Positions 10,402-21,719 of a stretch of 64,000 nt of DNA are shown in pieces; within the stretch, counting starts at the first letter, position 1, and the number at the start of each line of letters is the position of its first letter. Below the pieces are notes generated by a model that made no database searches, was not told the DNA's origin, and was given only the letters and a program-made list of their open reading frames with translations. Source of the stretch: Metridium senile (lineage: Eukaryota > Cnidaria > Anthozoa > Actiniaria > Metridiidae). Where the stretch lies: NCBI GenBank assembly GCA_949775045.1, contig OX459100.1, forward strand, positions 20,441,768-20,505,767. The letters are read 5' to 3'. A program made the translations under genes and the position numbers.

Positions 10402-11013
10402 ATGGATATACTTGAGATTATGATATTCAAGCCGGGATTCAATTCAAAGTCCACACGTTATTCATTAAGAGAATGCTTCCTCTCTGATTATAAGAACCTT
10501 GATGATAAAATGCCTGTTTGTGCAAGACTGCCTCTGAGTTGCCCAAATTATCGTGATTTAAGCGACAACACAGAAAGCAATGAACAGCCCCTGTGTTTTT
10601 CTGAAGATGGAGACCTCTTGGCCTTTCATTATTGTGAGTGTATAACAGTTGCACACACATCTGATGGATCCCTGTACAAAAGTGTATGTCTGTCTTTTTA
10701 TAAAGAAAAAGCTAACAAAATATTGTTACTCTCAAAGGAAAGGGTAATCATAGTTAATGGCTGGAATCGCAAAATCTTGTCTTTTAAGTTTGGTGAAAAC
10801 GAACGTGAATTCCTTTTGGAGCACATCTTTAATCTACCAGCTGAGTATTTTGATGTATGTAGGGTAATCACATCTAAAGAAAACATTATTGAGGCTATAA
10901 TCGCCGTCAAACAAACCAGAGAAATACCAAATGTAAATATTTTCAAAGAAATTGTATTATCTAAGAACTGGACCCCTTCTGAGGATTTCATAAAAATACC
11001 ATGCGCCATCTAG
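10402..11013 (+). CDS. beta-propeller-like fragment, possible C-terminal part of the NACHT gene, truncated by a MITE
   Basis: An ATG frame follows a possible splice acceptor (GGCTTATAG at 10392-10400). Its middle reads LCFSEDGDLLAFHYCECITV, then KERVIIVNGW and KILSFKFGENE. These short hydrophobic strands with 'FSEDG.LLA' look like degenerate WD40 blades of the kind found behind NACHT domains. It is on the same strand as, and downstream of, the HEPN-NACHT gene, so it may be that gene's C-terminus. The frame ends IPCAI-stop, and the stop codon is the first three bases of the MITE at 11011. Without the MITE the same frame would continue through 11136 for about 20 more codons. Family assignment is tentative. 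Confidence 0.4.
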   Translation: MDILEIMIFKPGFNSKSTRYSLRECFLSDYKNLDDKMPVCARLPLSCPNYRDLSDNTESNEQPLCFSEDGDLLAFHYCECITVAHTSDGSLYKSVCLSFYKEKANKILLLSKERVIIVNGWNRKILSFKFGENEREFLLEHIFNLPAEYFDVCRVITSKENIIEAIIAVKQTREIPNVNIFKEIVLSKNWTPSEDFIKIPCAI

Positions 11014-11125
11014 TCTTCCCCGCAGCCGTTTTTAGTCTCGTCCCACTCCCCTACGGTGCATTCTCTCCCCAGAGAATGCACCGTAGGGGAGTGGGACGAG
11101 ACTAAAAACGGCTGCGGGGGAGACT
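11011..11125. mobile_element. 115-bp near-perfect palindromic MITE with 10-bp target-site duplication
   Basis: Two arms of about 55 bp are inverted copies around a loop of a few bases. The 10-mer ATGCGCCATC lies directly on both sides (11001-11010 and 11126-11135). A 9-10 bp duplication is typical of Mutator-like DNA transposons, but the TIRs alone do not prove the superfamily. Confidence 0.88.
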
Positions 11126-11503
11126 ATGCGCCATCCTGAAGTACAATTTTTTTCAATTTTCCACAGACCCTGTTTCTGTAAGACAAATAAGCACTGTAAA
11201 GTAGTTTATGATATTGTAAAATAGTGTTACGACAATAGAAGGAGAAATATAACATGTACTCTAATTGGCTACTGGTCTATTTTTCATCAGCCACGGTTGA
11301 GAAGGTAGCCAAATGTTTACAGTTCCTGAGTACCAGTAGAGTAGACTGTTAGTCTGATTTAATAAAACAAAAACATGCATTTCCAATTAATGTTAGAATA
11401 TTTTAAAAAGAACATTTGAAGTTAAACTAGTTATGCATGTCACTGCTGTACAATTATTACTTTGCTTTATCCAATAAAAAACTATACTAATTTACTTGCA
11501 TCA

Positions 11504-11640
11504 TTATCACCACCATCATGATGATCATTATTATTATCGTTATTATTATCATTTTTCTCATCGTTATCATTATCACCTGGCATCATTGTCATTGTCATTA
11601 TCGCCATGGTTATTGTTATTATTACAAATAGGTAATATAA
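11504..11640. repeat. low-complexity ATC/ATT repeat
   Basis: Imperfect CAT, ATT and ATC triplets, with no coding signal. Confidence 0.7.
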
Positions 11641-11682
11641 TGAAATTTGTAACACCGTAAAAAATGTTGACTTAGCTTTCTA
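11625..11682 (-). repeat. partial minus-strand copy of the dispersed satellite monomer
   Basis: The sequence is the reverse complement of the start of the monomer arrayed at 11971-12405 (TAGGTAAT...TTTGTAACACCGTAAAAAATGTTGACTTA). Confidence 0.65.
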
Positions 11683-11811
11683 AAACTCATGAATAATTAA
11701 TGAAGAGAAAACAAAGACAAAGTCACTAGCGTGAAGGAGTTTGAAATCTGATGAAAGACTAAAAGACATAAAATTAAGCCAACTTCGCTTTGAATTTCTC
11801 CAATAATTTGA

Positions 11812-11970
11812 GAAGTAATATCCAACACTCGAAAGAGTGATTCATCAGGTTTTCAAACACCTAAAAATGGGCCCCAAAAAACTCGGCTGCTCCTCGTTTT
11901 TTCAACTCATTTCACCGCGGTGTTTGAAAACCTGATGAAATACTCTTTCTCGTGCTTGATATATTACTTC
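11812..11970. repeat. inverted repeat with ~50-bp arms
   Basis: 11812-11861 (GAAGTAATAT...TTTCAAACACC) is the reverse complement of 11919-11970 with a few mismatches. The 57-bp loop has a GGGCCC. It borders the satellite array directly, so it may be the terminal fold-back of the same element. Confidence 0.75.
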
Positions 11971-12405
11971 AACATTTTTTACGCTGTTTACAAATTTCAT
12001 TCTATTACCTATCATTTATATCAAACACCGACGCAGCCTATACTAGTTTATTCGCGAGTTTCCATTTAGGTAAAGCTAAGTCAACATTTTTTACGCTGTT
12101 TACAAATTTCATTCTATTACCTATCGTTTATATCAAACACCGACGCAGCCTATACTAGTTTATTCGCTAGTTTCCATTTAGGTAAAGCTAAGTCAACATT
12201 TTTTACGGTGTTTACAAATTTCATTCTATTACCTATTGTTTATATCAAACACCGACGCAGCCTATACTAGTTTATTCGCTAGTTTCCATTCAGGTAAAGA
12301 TAAGTCAACATTTTTTACGGTGTTACAAATTTCATTCTATTACCTATCGTTTATATCAAACACCGACGCAGCCAATACTAGTTTACTCGCTAGTTTCCAG
12401 TTATT
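11971..12405 (+). repeat. dispersed satellite, ~112-bp monomer, four tandem copies
   Basis: Each copy runs from CAACATTTTTTACG through ACACCGACGCAGCC and TACTAGTTTA. The same monomer occurs singly at 44458 (-), 50040 (+) and 56219 (-), and partly at 11625 (-), so it is a family spread through the region. Confidence 0.85.
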
Positions 12406-13431
12406 ATTACTAATTACTTTAATAATTCTACCACGCAGACCCACTTATCTTGTTATCTAATCGTACTTCAAATTAGACTGCAAAGTTTACAAATTACTAT
12501 CTAAAAACAGCTGAATCATCGCCTGCAGGAAGTAGTCATACACTGTCTGCAAATAAAACACCAGTTCGTCTATCACGCGTTGTGGCGCGAAATGCATCAC
12601 ACTACATGCATGTATATGACACGTTTAACCTATTATAAATAAACCATAAAAAAATTGTTAACATGCATATCGAAAGGATTTTTCATGGACTAAAGTTTCT
12701 CACTTGATTAAGCGACCATTTCTGTGGGCATTTTGCACGCATGACCAATTGTATGTTTTGCTGCAGGTTGTGTTTGTTGCATCAGCCCGTAGATCGGTGC
12801 AGGTGGTTTTGACAGCTTGACTTTGTTTTGAAACCGGTCACTTAGAGCGGACCACAAGACAGGCCGCGCGCGACTTTAAAGATCAAAACATTGTTTATAT
12901 TTTACAAAATGGTTTACTGTTTTCATCTCTTTCTATATTACAAATATCTATTTTATTTATTTATATTTTGGTACATTCTCTATCGAATTCTCTCTATAAA
13001 TGTTTTCATTTTTTTTTTCAAATAAACATTTTTTTTCTATATTTTATATGGAAATATGTAATCATTATTTTATAGTTTCCTCATCTCTTCTTGTACAAAA
13101 AATATGAAACCTTTTGAAGGAGAATATTTCCTCTTGTCATCCGGCATAGGCCGCGTGCATTATATCTATCGCCGAAAGAAACGTTTTCATTGTTTGTTAG
13201 TGTTCAATGTCTGCACCAACAGTATCGGCCTGTATAGTTATCCCATGGTTAATTAACTTGTTAATTAAAGTCTTTCCTAGTCTTCACAATCATCATCCAA
13301 TCCAGCTATAATATTAACTGACGTTTTTATGTCCATGCAACGTTGTAATTATCAATGGTATTGTACAAGATGTATTCCAATATCCTATTATATTAAGCCC
13401 TGTTTATTAAGATAGCCAATGCAAGCCAACA
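12406..13431. other. no gene supported
   Basis: AT-rich, with T-runs at about 12895-13080. It lies 3' of the minus-strand gene ending at 13432 and probably contains its 3' UTR and flanking DNA. Confidence 0.4.
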
Positions 13432-13830
13432 TTAAGCAGACTGTGATGATGATTGAGAGCTTTGTGAGTCCAAGGAAGTACTGTAGTTTTTTCGTCTCCA
13501 TCTGCGGCCTTTGTCCCGTCGTAGTTTACCTGCGTCTAACGCCCTTTCATGGTGAACGCGCGCCAAATCTTTCCCGCCTTTTGTAAGTCGCATAGGTTCA
13601 TCTTCGTCGGCTCCATACCTTGGCGATACTTCGCCTTCTTCTAGAGGTTGGTGAGTGTAATAACAACTTAACTGTTTCCTTAGTCCTTTACGATACATGC
13701 TCTCCCATACAGTGGATAAGTCGTCGTAATAAGTAGATATTTTTTGGTCGTATGTTGTGCTGTAATGTCGGTTGAGTTGTTCTTCTAGTCCACACATCGA
13801 TAATGGCATATCTGATGGCGATAAACTCAT
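13432..13830 (-). CDS. small basic protein, paralogous family member 1 (132 aa)
   Basis: A single-exon frame with ATG at 13828-13830. N-terminal half: PSDMPLSMC, then a Tyr-rich stretch with YYDDLSTVWESMY. C-terminal half: the family motif KDLARVHHERALDAG (about residues 87-101) followed by GRRWRRKNY and a Ser/Gln tail. The same layout, motif spacing and length occur in the genes at 15244 and 25145. I recognise no known domain. The arginine/lysine load suggests a nucleic-acid or chromatin partner, but this is inference. It stands head-to-head with the 15244 gene. Candidate promoter elements lie at 13940-13956. Confidence 0.72.
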   Translation of the reverse strand: MSLSPSDMPLSMCGLEEQLNRHYSTTYDQKISTYYDDLSTVWESMYRKGLRKQLSCYYTHQPLEEGEVSPRYGADEDEPMRLTKGGKDLARVHHERALDAGKLRRDKGRRWRRKNYSTSLDSQSSQSSSQSA

Positions 13831-13939
13831 CTTAGTTTCTAGGATGCTTTCTTTTTGTTCAATGCTAAAGATTGATGGAATCAGCCTGTTTTGTGAAACA
13901 TCTAGACGTTGTTAACCCGATGTAGTGTTTATCAATAGG

Positions 13940-13970
13940 CACGTGCATTATATAACAAGCTATGACATCA
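13940..13970 (-). promoter_or_regulatory. TATA box, E-box and CRE-like site of small basic gene 1
   Basis: On the minus strand TATATAA lies at 13954-13948, about 118 bases before the ATG, with an E-box CACGTG at 13940-13945 and a CRE-like TGACATCA at 13963-13970. The order fits a TATA promoter transcribing leftward. Confidence 0.5.
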
Positions 13971-14496
13971 TCGACCCGAGGATCTTCGTGACGTCGTCGG
14001 TTCAAATACGATCAATGATCGGTCAACAATATTGTGTATTCGGCGCTATCGAACCTTATATGGTATGCTTTAGTACAAAAACAACTCGTACATAATTAAA
14101 ATAGTCTTGTTAAAAAAATTGATTGAATAGAAATACTGCCAATAAAATAACGTGAAGGAAACAAGCGAGTAAAACAATGTTGTTGGCAAATTGTATAGTG
14201 TACGTACTCACTATTATCTAGGCCAAGTTGGCATGGAAACCAGTCTATGCCACAAGCAGTTTGGATCGTCTATCTGTGTGTAAAAAACATGGAAGTGTTA
14301 GATAAACAAGCCTTCTGAACAAGACATTCAAATATTACATTACACATGGTGAATTGTGCACAATCAAAGAGAGTGCTCTTTTACGTTTTTTAACATAAAA
14401 AATGACTTCTTTTTTACATGTTGTTGAAGTCAAAGTTTGTACTACCACCGTCGCAATCTGTTTATTTATTGTAGAACTCTACACGATCGAGTTTCA

Positions 14497-14546
14497 CCCC
14501 CCCCCCCTCCCCCCCCCCCCCCCCAACAACACACACACACACACTC
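14497..14546. repeat. poly-C tract and (AC)n microsatellite
   Basis: About 28 bases almost all C, followed by eight or so AC units. Simple sequence lying between two genes. Confidence 0.9.
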
Positions 14547-14952
14547 CTTGTTCCCTTCCCCTGTCTCTCTGTGTCCAATGATAGTAATGAGGTAGTAGAA
14601 AGGCCCATATGGATGGACAAAGATAGAAGTGAATGAACGCAATAAATCGAAGAGAAGACAGAAGACAAAAGGAAGGGAATAACAACTAAGATATCTAAGT
14701 TGTCTTAAGTTACAACTGAGGCGTTACAAGTATAAGTCACGATATGATAGTTGACAAGGGCTCAGTCACGCGAATTAAACCATCCTAACATTCTCATTTT
14801 CCGGGCATTTGGCTCCTGCATTATCGCAATACTAAAGCCAGTTCAATAAACACTGACGTTTTACACCTTCAAAACAATTTAAATAACGTTTTTGCTTAAG
14901 AGACATCAATCTTTCTGCGACAAGTGAAATTCCTTGGCTCTGACAGCTGGGC

Positions 14953-14998
14953 TATTTTAAGCTTTGTTGTGAAGGATCACGTGACTTGAGTCATGTGA
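14953..14998 (+). promoter_or_regulatory. putative promoter of small basic gene 2
   Basis: TATTTTAA (14953-14960) is followed by an E-box in CACGTGAC (14978-14985) and TCATGTGAC (14991-14999). CACGTG is also present upstream of gene 1. Confidence 0.35.
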
Positions 14999-15034
14999 CT
15001 GGTCATCGCGTTAAGTGTTTTATTTACATCGTAC

Positions 15035-15169
15035 ATGCGAACGGTTCGATTTACAGTTATAATTGCCATTCTACTGGGATCACTGCAGACTTGTTGGGTT
15101 TATTTAGTGTTGCTAAGAGTGTTTCTTGTGTTTTTGGTGCAACCATTTGAATCATCAACGTTGGAGTGA
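15035..15169 (+). other. upstream ORF of 44 codons in the 5' leader of small basic gene 2
   Basis: ATG at 15035 opens a frame that ends TGA at 15167-15169, before the main ATG at 15244. The predicted peptide is strongly hydrophobic (VIIAILLG, then VYLVLLRVFLVFLV). If the transcript starts near 14985, this frame would precede the main one. It may be chance. Confidence 0.3.
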
Positions 15170-15243
15170 ATACAAACGAACAAGTCATCAAAAACTGAGG
15201 CTTCTTGGAAGTTGCAAAGTCATCACTTGGAACATTTGACACG

Positions 15244-15639
15244 ATGGCAGTGTCTGAGCTACCAGTATCGATCACAGAGCCCAACCAACATACTAGTTAT
15301 GACTATTTTGCTAATAAATATGGACATAAAACAGCAGTTGAATTCAAGGACGATTTGAAAGCTATTGAGAAAAGCTTACATACCGCTTCAAGCCCAAAGA
15401 TGAAACGGAAAACAAAGCGACACAAGAAAACAAAATGGTTTCCATCGCTCTCACTAGCTCCTAACTTGGAAGACATCAGTGAAAATGAAGTCGAATGTCA
15501 TTCAATTGAAGTTGAACAGAAAAAGAAAGACTTAGCAACGATACACAAAGAACGAGCAATGACATCAGGGAATTATGGAAAACAAGAAGGACGAAGTTTT
15601 CGACATAAAAAATTCCATAAATCTTCTGCAAAGGATTGA
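15244..15639 (+). CDS. small basic protein, paralogous family member 2 (131 aa)
   Basis: The start is the ATG at 15244, in good Kozak context (A at -3, G at +4). The frame is open to 15205 but without an earlier ATG. N-terminus MAVSELPVSITEP matches AVSESPVSMT of member 3. Then YDYFANKYGHK and DDLKAIEKS, a basic patch (KMKRKTKRHKKTKW), an acidic stretch (LEDISENEVE), and the family motif KDLATIHKERAMTSG plus GRSFRHKKF. Single exon, stop at 15637. No known domain recognised. The basic patch could serve as a nuclear localisation signal (inference). Confidence 0.75.
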   Translation: MAVSELPVSITEPNQHTSYDYFANKYGHKTAVEFKDDLKAIEKSLHTASSPKMKRKTKRHKKTKWFPSLSLAPNLEDISENEVECHSIEVEQKKKDLATIHKERAMTSGNYGKQEGRSFRHKKFHKSSAKD

Positions 15640-17500
15640 ATGGCAGTGTATTGTCAAAGATTGTTTCTACCTGATCGACTATACTGACATTGTCGAGCAC
15701 AGTGACAAATAACTAGACTACAAGCAGATTAACCGCGTCCCGATGTGTCTTATAGCAGTTGAAATGAACGCTTGGCGATATAAACGCTTGGCTGATTCTG
15801 TTTATATGTCTGTATTCCATATGATACTAATAGGACTTTTACTATAGAGACACCACGGTAATCAAAAGTAAATATTCTATATATATTTACAATTAACGAC
15901 TGATTATCTAATTAATACGGAGCAGCTATGATCACAAATATACGATCTGCACGCCAACGACCGGCAAAATTTGCATTAACAACCATCGCGTATTCAAAAG
16001 AACAACTGACGGATTGAAATCGGGTTAATCTTCGGGATTGTTACTGATAACAATAACTATTATCTTGTCTTGATGGATGTATATTTTGTAAAGAAAAAAA
16101 TAATTTAACAAGTATCACAAAATTGTAGATATCAGAGAATGATATAAATACATTTCTATTTGTATTGCTGTATATGAGTTTGTGTAATAATGATATGGGC
16201 CATCACATACTCGATATCTAACAGACTAAATACCGCCACTAAATACGCTTTATTTATTCCCTTGTTTCCTGTTGTCTACGTGACAATAATTACTATTTGA
16301 AATAATAAAGCTGAATGCATACAACATGGATGCAAACTAGCATCGTGTAACAAGTATTAATATTAAGAGAGATTGAAATCCTTGCTGACGTGTAGCATGA
16401 TCCCCTGGCTTATCACATCAAAACATCATAGTCTTTTTATTTATACCTGGCTAGAATAGCGATGATAGTAGCCTATAAACAATCAGTTACATTATAGAAC
16501 TAAAAGGTAATGGTAAAAAGAGTAGTGTTCACTGATGTTTTGGACGAAAGAAAGGGGTATTCTGATCTAAGTTTTATATAATCAATTCTATCTTGTTTAA
16601 TACGCCAGTCGTTTCCTTTGAAATATCGACCAAAACGGAGCTTGCTATCGCAAATTTCAATGTTGGAATTTATCGAGTCTACGATTATTAATTTTGTAAG
16701 TGTGTTGATTTCATGCATGTTGATTTTAGCAACGGGACACGAAAGCCCTGCGCCAAAAATAGACACTACTACACAACAGGCTCCGGAAACGCTTTTTTTT
16801 TATCTGTTTACAAAGTCAGTGACCCGTTTCAAATGGTTCAGAACCATATATGGTTTTCTACTGTATCAACTGATTAGGTAAAACATTTCTGAACTTTTCA
16901 TTTTATCTGAGTTTCAATTCATAGTCTATTTTTTATAATATGGTCTTATCACTTTCATGGGCTCCTGGGCAGTATCATTATTGCTATAAATATTCCTGAT
17001 TATATTTCCTTTTATTATGTATGATAGTGAAAAGTGGACGAGGTGGTTTTCGTACCTTTTAGGCGTTTCAATTGCAATCTGCGATATGATGTAGTTCTAA
17101 CTGTACCACTGGAGGAGATAAATAACGCCCAGGAGTGCTCCCTGGTAGCCTAGTACCCTGGTATCATTTTCAAAATTCCCGACGATCATCTTGTAGTATG
17201 TTGCTATTTCCTCCGTTTTTCAAACAAAACCAAACAAAAGCCCTGCGCAAAAGATAGTTATTTAGTATTATTATCAATAGGCAATTTCGTGAGTCCGTTA
17301 ACTGGCTCTCGTATCTTGAGCTAAGTGACGCGCCCATCAGGTAGCGCGTTTCATTTAAGGTGCACTTTTTGGCTGGTGTTCCTGTGTTCTAATATGAACG
17401 AGTGTTCTTGGGCTAATTATACTCAAAGTTTTGGTCGGACGGATGATGATTTCTACGTCACAAAACGTCAACGTACGTAATCAGGTACTGCTTATGTACG
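15640..17500. other. no gene supported
   Basis: Intergenic sequence with scattered short open frames only (for example 16500-16881 on both strands) that lack motifs. A piece of the CCTTTTAGG repeat family lies near 17055. Confidence 0.4.
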
Positions 17501-17517
17501 GTCAGCGGTAACAGACT

Positions 17518-17600
17518 ACAATATATATATATATATGTGCATGAAGGTGACTACGCCCGGGGGTGGGGGGGGGGGGAGGGGGGGGGAGGGGGGGGGGGGT
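17518..17600. repeat. (TA)n and poly-G tracts
   Basis: TA dinucleotides at 17521-17536, then an almost pure G tract from about 17560 to 17600. Confidence 0.9.
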
Positions 17601-17601
17601 A

Positions 17602-17785
17602 CTCCCTTTGTCCAAGTGGTAGGGGTGATCGGCGTACCTTTTAGGGTTAAAATATTTCCTGTGCGTACCTTTTAGGGTCCTTTTAGAGTTTTGGCTCAAA
17701 AATCAGTTGTAAGGGTCATTTTTAATCTGATTTATTTGTATCTGTGCGTACCTTTTAGGGGTCATTTAAAAACCTCCGCCGATTG
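17602..17785. repeat. dispersed 'GTACCTTTTAGGG' repeat
   Basis: GCGTACCTTTTAGG occurs three times at variable spacing, and the reverse form (CCCTAAAAGGGAC) fills 60790-61190, so both belong to one interspersed family. Confidence 0.5.
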
Positions 17786-18115
17786 TGATTATGGTTATAA
17801 CTACGACTGGCTATGGCTACGACTAACTAAGATTATGACCAGGACTAAGACTATGATTATGTTTGCGACTACGACTATGGGTACCACTAAGGCTATCATA
17901 CTACGACTATGGCTACGACTACGACTACGAGGACTACGACTATGGCTACGACTATGGCTACGGTTATGATTGTGACTACGATTGTGGCTACGACTATGGC
18001 TACGGTTATGATTGTGACTACGATTGTGGCTACGACTATGGCTACGATTATGATTGTGACTACGACTATGATCATAGCAACAACTACGACTATGGCTACG
18101 ATTATGATGATTAAG
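17786..18115. repeat. cryptic minisatellite of TACGACTATGGC type
   Basis: Hexamer- and 12-mer-based repeats of TACGAC, TATGGC and GATTGTGAC. It reads open in several frames on both strands because the unit is a multiple of three. Confidence 0.85.
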
Positions 18116-18249
18116 TACTTTCTGTCGTATGCACCTCTTGCAAGCAATACTTATGGTTGACATCGTAGTGAAAACATGTTACCATGGTAATGTAAAACCC
18201 TGTTCAACCTCTTCACTCAGATTATAATGTGTTAATCCTACTGTCCTAA

Positions 18250-18425
18250 ATTAATGTGTAGTCATAGTACTTGGATAGTCTGAATAAATGTGCAATGATA
18301 GTACTGGGATAGTCTAAATCAATTTGCAATAATTGTACTGGGATAGTCTAAATCAATTTGCAATAATTGTACTGGGATAGTCTAAGTTAATGAGCAATCA
18401 TAGTTCTGGGTTAGTCTGAATGGCA
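18250..18425. repeat. tandem repeat of ~46 bp, about four copies
   Basis: Units end with GTACTGGGATAGTCTAAATC. The two central copies are identical. Confidence 0.75.
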
Positions 18426-18429
18426 TTTG

Positions 18430-19635
18430 CTTTCTACCTTCGAACGACAAGGTAAGTAATTATTATTGTATAAGCTCTCTACTGTCAGCAAAACTAGTCT
18501 AAAAAAAGAGAGCAATGCACTTAGTATCGAGGTGAAGACTCCAAGTCTATCAGTTTGATAACCTTGCCTCCTCCATTACGTGAGAATACAAACAAACCAC
18601 TACACACAATAGCACATAATACACGTTTTAGATCAGAGGTTTTTTCAATTCCATTTGCAAGTGAAACAAGTTAATTATCTGCAAAGAACAGTCATTCGCA
18701 CAATCATAAACTCACAATATCACACGAAATGATTTTAGATTGACTGTTCGTTCGTTATTGCTTATTATCATTCAGCTATTTTCAAAACAAAACAAAATCA
18801 AATCTGAGTAGATGGAACACAGCACAAAATTATATTCCTGAGGAAAATAGTCTATAGTTCTGATTTCCGCCACTTGACAATAGAGACAATAGTTCTGAGA
18901 CAGGTGAAATTGAAGGTGCCAATATAAAAAAATAGACCACAACAAGCTCCTTCATTAATACTTCACTAATACCAGATTCATGCATGATCAGACAGGACAC
19001 ATCGAATTGCTGATGGAGCTGAAATACTTCCAATCAACTAATGTCGAACTGAAAGATATGGAATGACCATTATTCGAGTGTTTATATACTTAGAGAAGCC
19101 GTGAAGACAAGGTGATCCCCACACTGCAGGGTGAGTACCAACAGAACAAAAAAAAAGCCTCTACTCAATTCCAGTAAGGCATCCAATATAATAAAACCTA
19201 TTGTTCTTCTCTTTCTTTCTTTATTTATCCATGCTTTAAATTATACGAAAAATAATAAAACTCTCGCCCAAAATTAACTTTAAAATTCAGAGTTCAACTG
19301 ATTCATACAATTCAAAGCTCAACTAATTCGGATGAAAAAACCTAAAAGTTCATATTTACATAACAATGTTTTAAAACTAGGACTAGGGCAAGACAAAGAG
19401 TAGGATTTAATACTGACGTACATCTTGCACGTAATACAGAAAACTCCAACTAGTATTCTGACTGACGGTGTCAAAGATGTCTTCACTAGTTCCATCAGTA
19501 GCGTAAAGACACTGGCGCACTTAACTATAGCTGGTTTTAATATATTAGCTTTTAATACTTCGAAACGAAAAGTTTTTGCTGCGGATTGTATGCAGATTAG
19601 ATGTATTGCATATTAGAAGTGTTTTACGGATTAGT
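18430..19635. other. no gene supported
   Basis: AT-rich sequence. An inner frame at 19425-19616 may be decayed upstream part of the LINE fragment that follows. Confidence 0.35.
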
Positions 19636-19639
19636 ATAT

Positions 19640-20093
<454 letters not shown>

Positions 20094-20603
20094 GGAAATT
20101 GCACGATATTGAGTACAATTCGTAATTAATAGGTACCAGTGATGATTTGAAAGTATTTAATATGCTTTTGGCAGACATTAACGGTTCATTTGACGCTTAA
20201 TTTGATGTATAGCAAATGTAGGATACTTGCAGTCATTTATCAAGTAAAACAGTTTAACATATCCATACACAATTCTATATATTTTACTTGTGTATTATGA
20301 GAACGATCCTAACAAAACCTTTTCTTTTTTCCTTCTTTTTTTCATATACATATATATAAACTATTTCTACGAACTATAAACACATTCCTCCCTTCCCTCC
20401 TCTCATCCATATACTTTTAATATTCATCTATTGGCTATCAATCTCTTCCTTTCAATTCCCTCAGCCTCCATACCCTTAATTGTATCAGCCTAGTCTATTC
20501 CCTTCCATCCCTCCTTCTCTTCAGTTTTCTTATTTATCTATATTTTCTTAAAATGACCATAACTGCACCAGTGTTTCAGGGAGACAGAAGTGTAATTGTA
20601 ATA

Positions 20604-21333
20604 CAGTGGTGCCTCTATTAAGCGGTCACCCTCAGGACTTTCTAAAGTGGCTGCCTAATAGAGGTTGGCCACTGAATAGAGGTATAGAATAGGTATAGGA
20701 ATAGATTTGGGAATTGTTATTGCGGCCGCCTAATAGAGGTTGGCCGCTGAATAGAGGTATAGAATAGGTATAGGAATAGATTTGGAACTTTTCATTGTGG
20801 CCGCGCCTAATAGAGGGTGGCCGCTGAATAGAGGTATAGAATAGGTATAGGAATAGATTTGGGACTTTTTATTGTGGCCGTGCCTAATAGAGGGTGGCCT
20901 CTGAATAGAGGTATAGAATAGGTATAGGAATAGATTTGGGAATTGTTATTGTGGCCTTGCCTAATAGAGGGTGGCCTCTGAATAGAGGTATAGAATAGGT
21001 ATAGGAATAGATTTGGGAATTGTTATTGTGGCCGTGCCTAATAGAGGGTGGCCGCTGAATAGAGGTATAGAATAGGTATAGGAATAGATTTGGGACTTTT
21101 TATTGTGGCTGCCTAATAGAGGTTGGCTGCTTTTTGCACCCTCTAAAAGCCTGGTTCACATGGCGTCATAATCATAGTCATAAGAAAATGGAAACTTTTC
21201 CATTTCTGATGACTATGTGTATGATTGTGACTATGACTATGACGAAGCGGTTCACACATGAAGTTTGTTATGACTATGATTATGACGCTGTGTGAACCAG
21301 GCCTTAATGGGTGACTGCTTAATAGATCCACTG
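20604..21333. mobile_element. pogo/Tigger-type non-autonomous DNA transposon with internal 77-bp tandem repeats
   Basis: The ends are inverted: CAGTGGTGCCTCTATTAAGC on the left against CAGTGGATCTATTAAGC on the right, each flanked by TA (20602-20603 and 21334-21335), as in Tc1/mariner/pogo elements. The interior consists of about 6.5 copies of a unit with GCCTAATAGAGG at 20653, 20728, 20805, 20882, 20959, 21036 and 21111. A second MITE (21149-21302) is nested near the right end. Confidence 0.75.
21149..21302. mobile_element. 154-bp palindromic MITE nested in the pogo-type element
   Basis: GCCTGGTTCACATGGCGTC on the left is inverted as GACGCTGTGTGAACCAGGC on the right, and the ATAATCATAGTCATAA arms continue inward. 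Confidence 0.8.
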
Positions 21334-21424
21334 TAGTTTAGACTTCAAAATAACAAAATGTTTGGAGATAACTTATTTATCAATATCGGATAAAAAAACA
21401 TCTCTAGTAATTGATTTATCCATA

Positions 21425-21654
21425 ACAGGTTCCCATTTAAATCTGTACTTTCCCATTTAAATCTGTACTTATACAAATTGTGTTGATGTGTGCTAAACAC
21501 ACAGATCAACCAATCAGAGTATATTATTTCTGAAGTGAACTTCTCTGATTGGTTGATTTGTGTGTTTATCATCAACACAATTTGCATAAGTACAGATTTA
21601 AATGGGAAAGTACAGATTTAAATAGGAAAGTACAGATTTAAATAGGAACCTGTT
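21425..21654. mobile_element. 230-bp fold-back MITE just upstream of the opsin exon
   Basis: The terminal inverted sequences begin AACAGGTTCC and end GGAACCTGTT. Inside, the sub-repeat ATTTAAATCTGTACTTTCC occurs twice on the left and three times on the right. The inner arms share CACAATTTG and CAACCAATCAGAG. CCAT flanks both ends. It stops about 50 bp before the opsin splice acceptor. Confidence 0.8.
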
Positions 21655-21719
21655 CCATGTATATAATAATAATATTCACACATTACTCATTGTCTTTTCT
21701 AACAGGACATACCTTCATC

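Noticed and set aside
17691..18163. Frames with Tyr-Asp-Gly or Arg-Ser repeats on both strands
   Set aside because: They arise from a TACGACTATGGC minisatellite.
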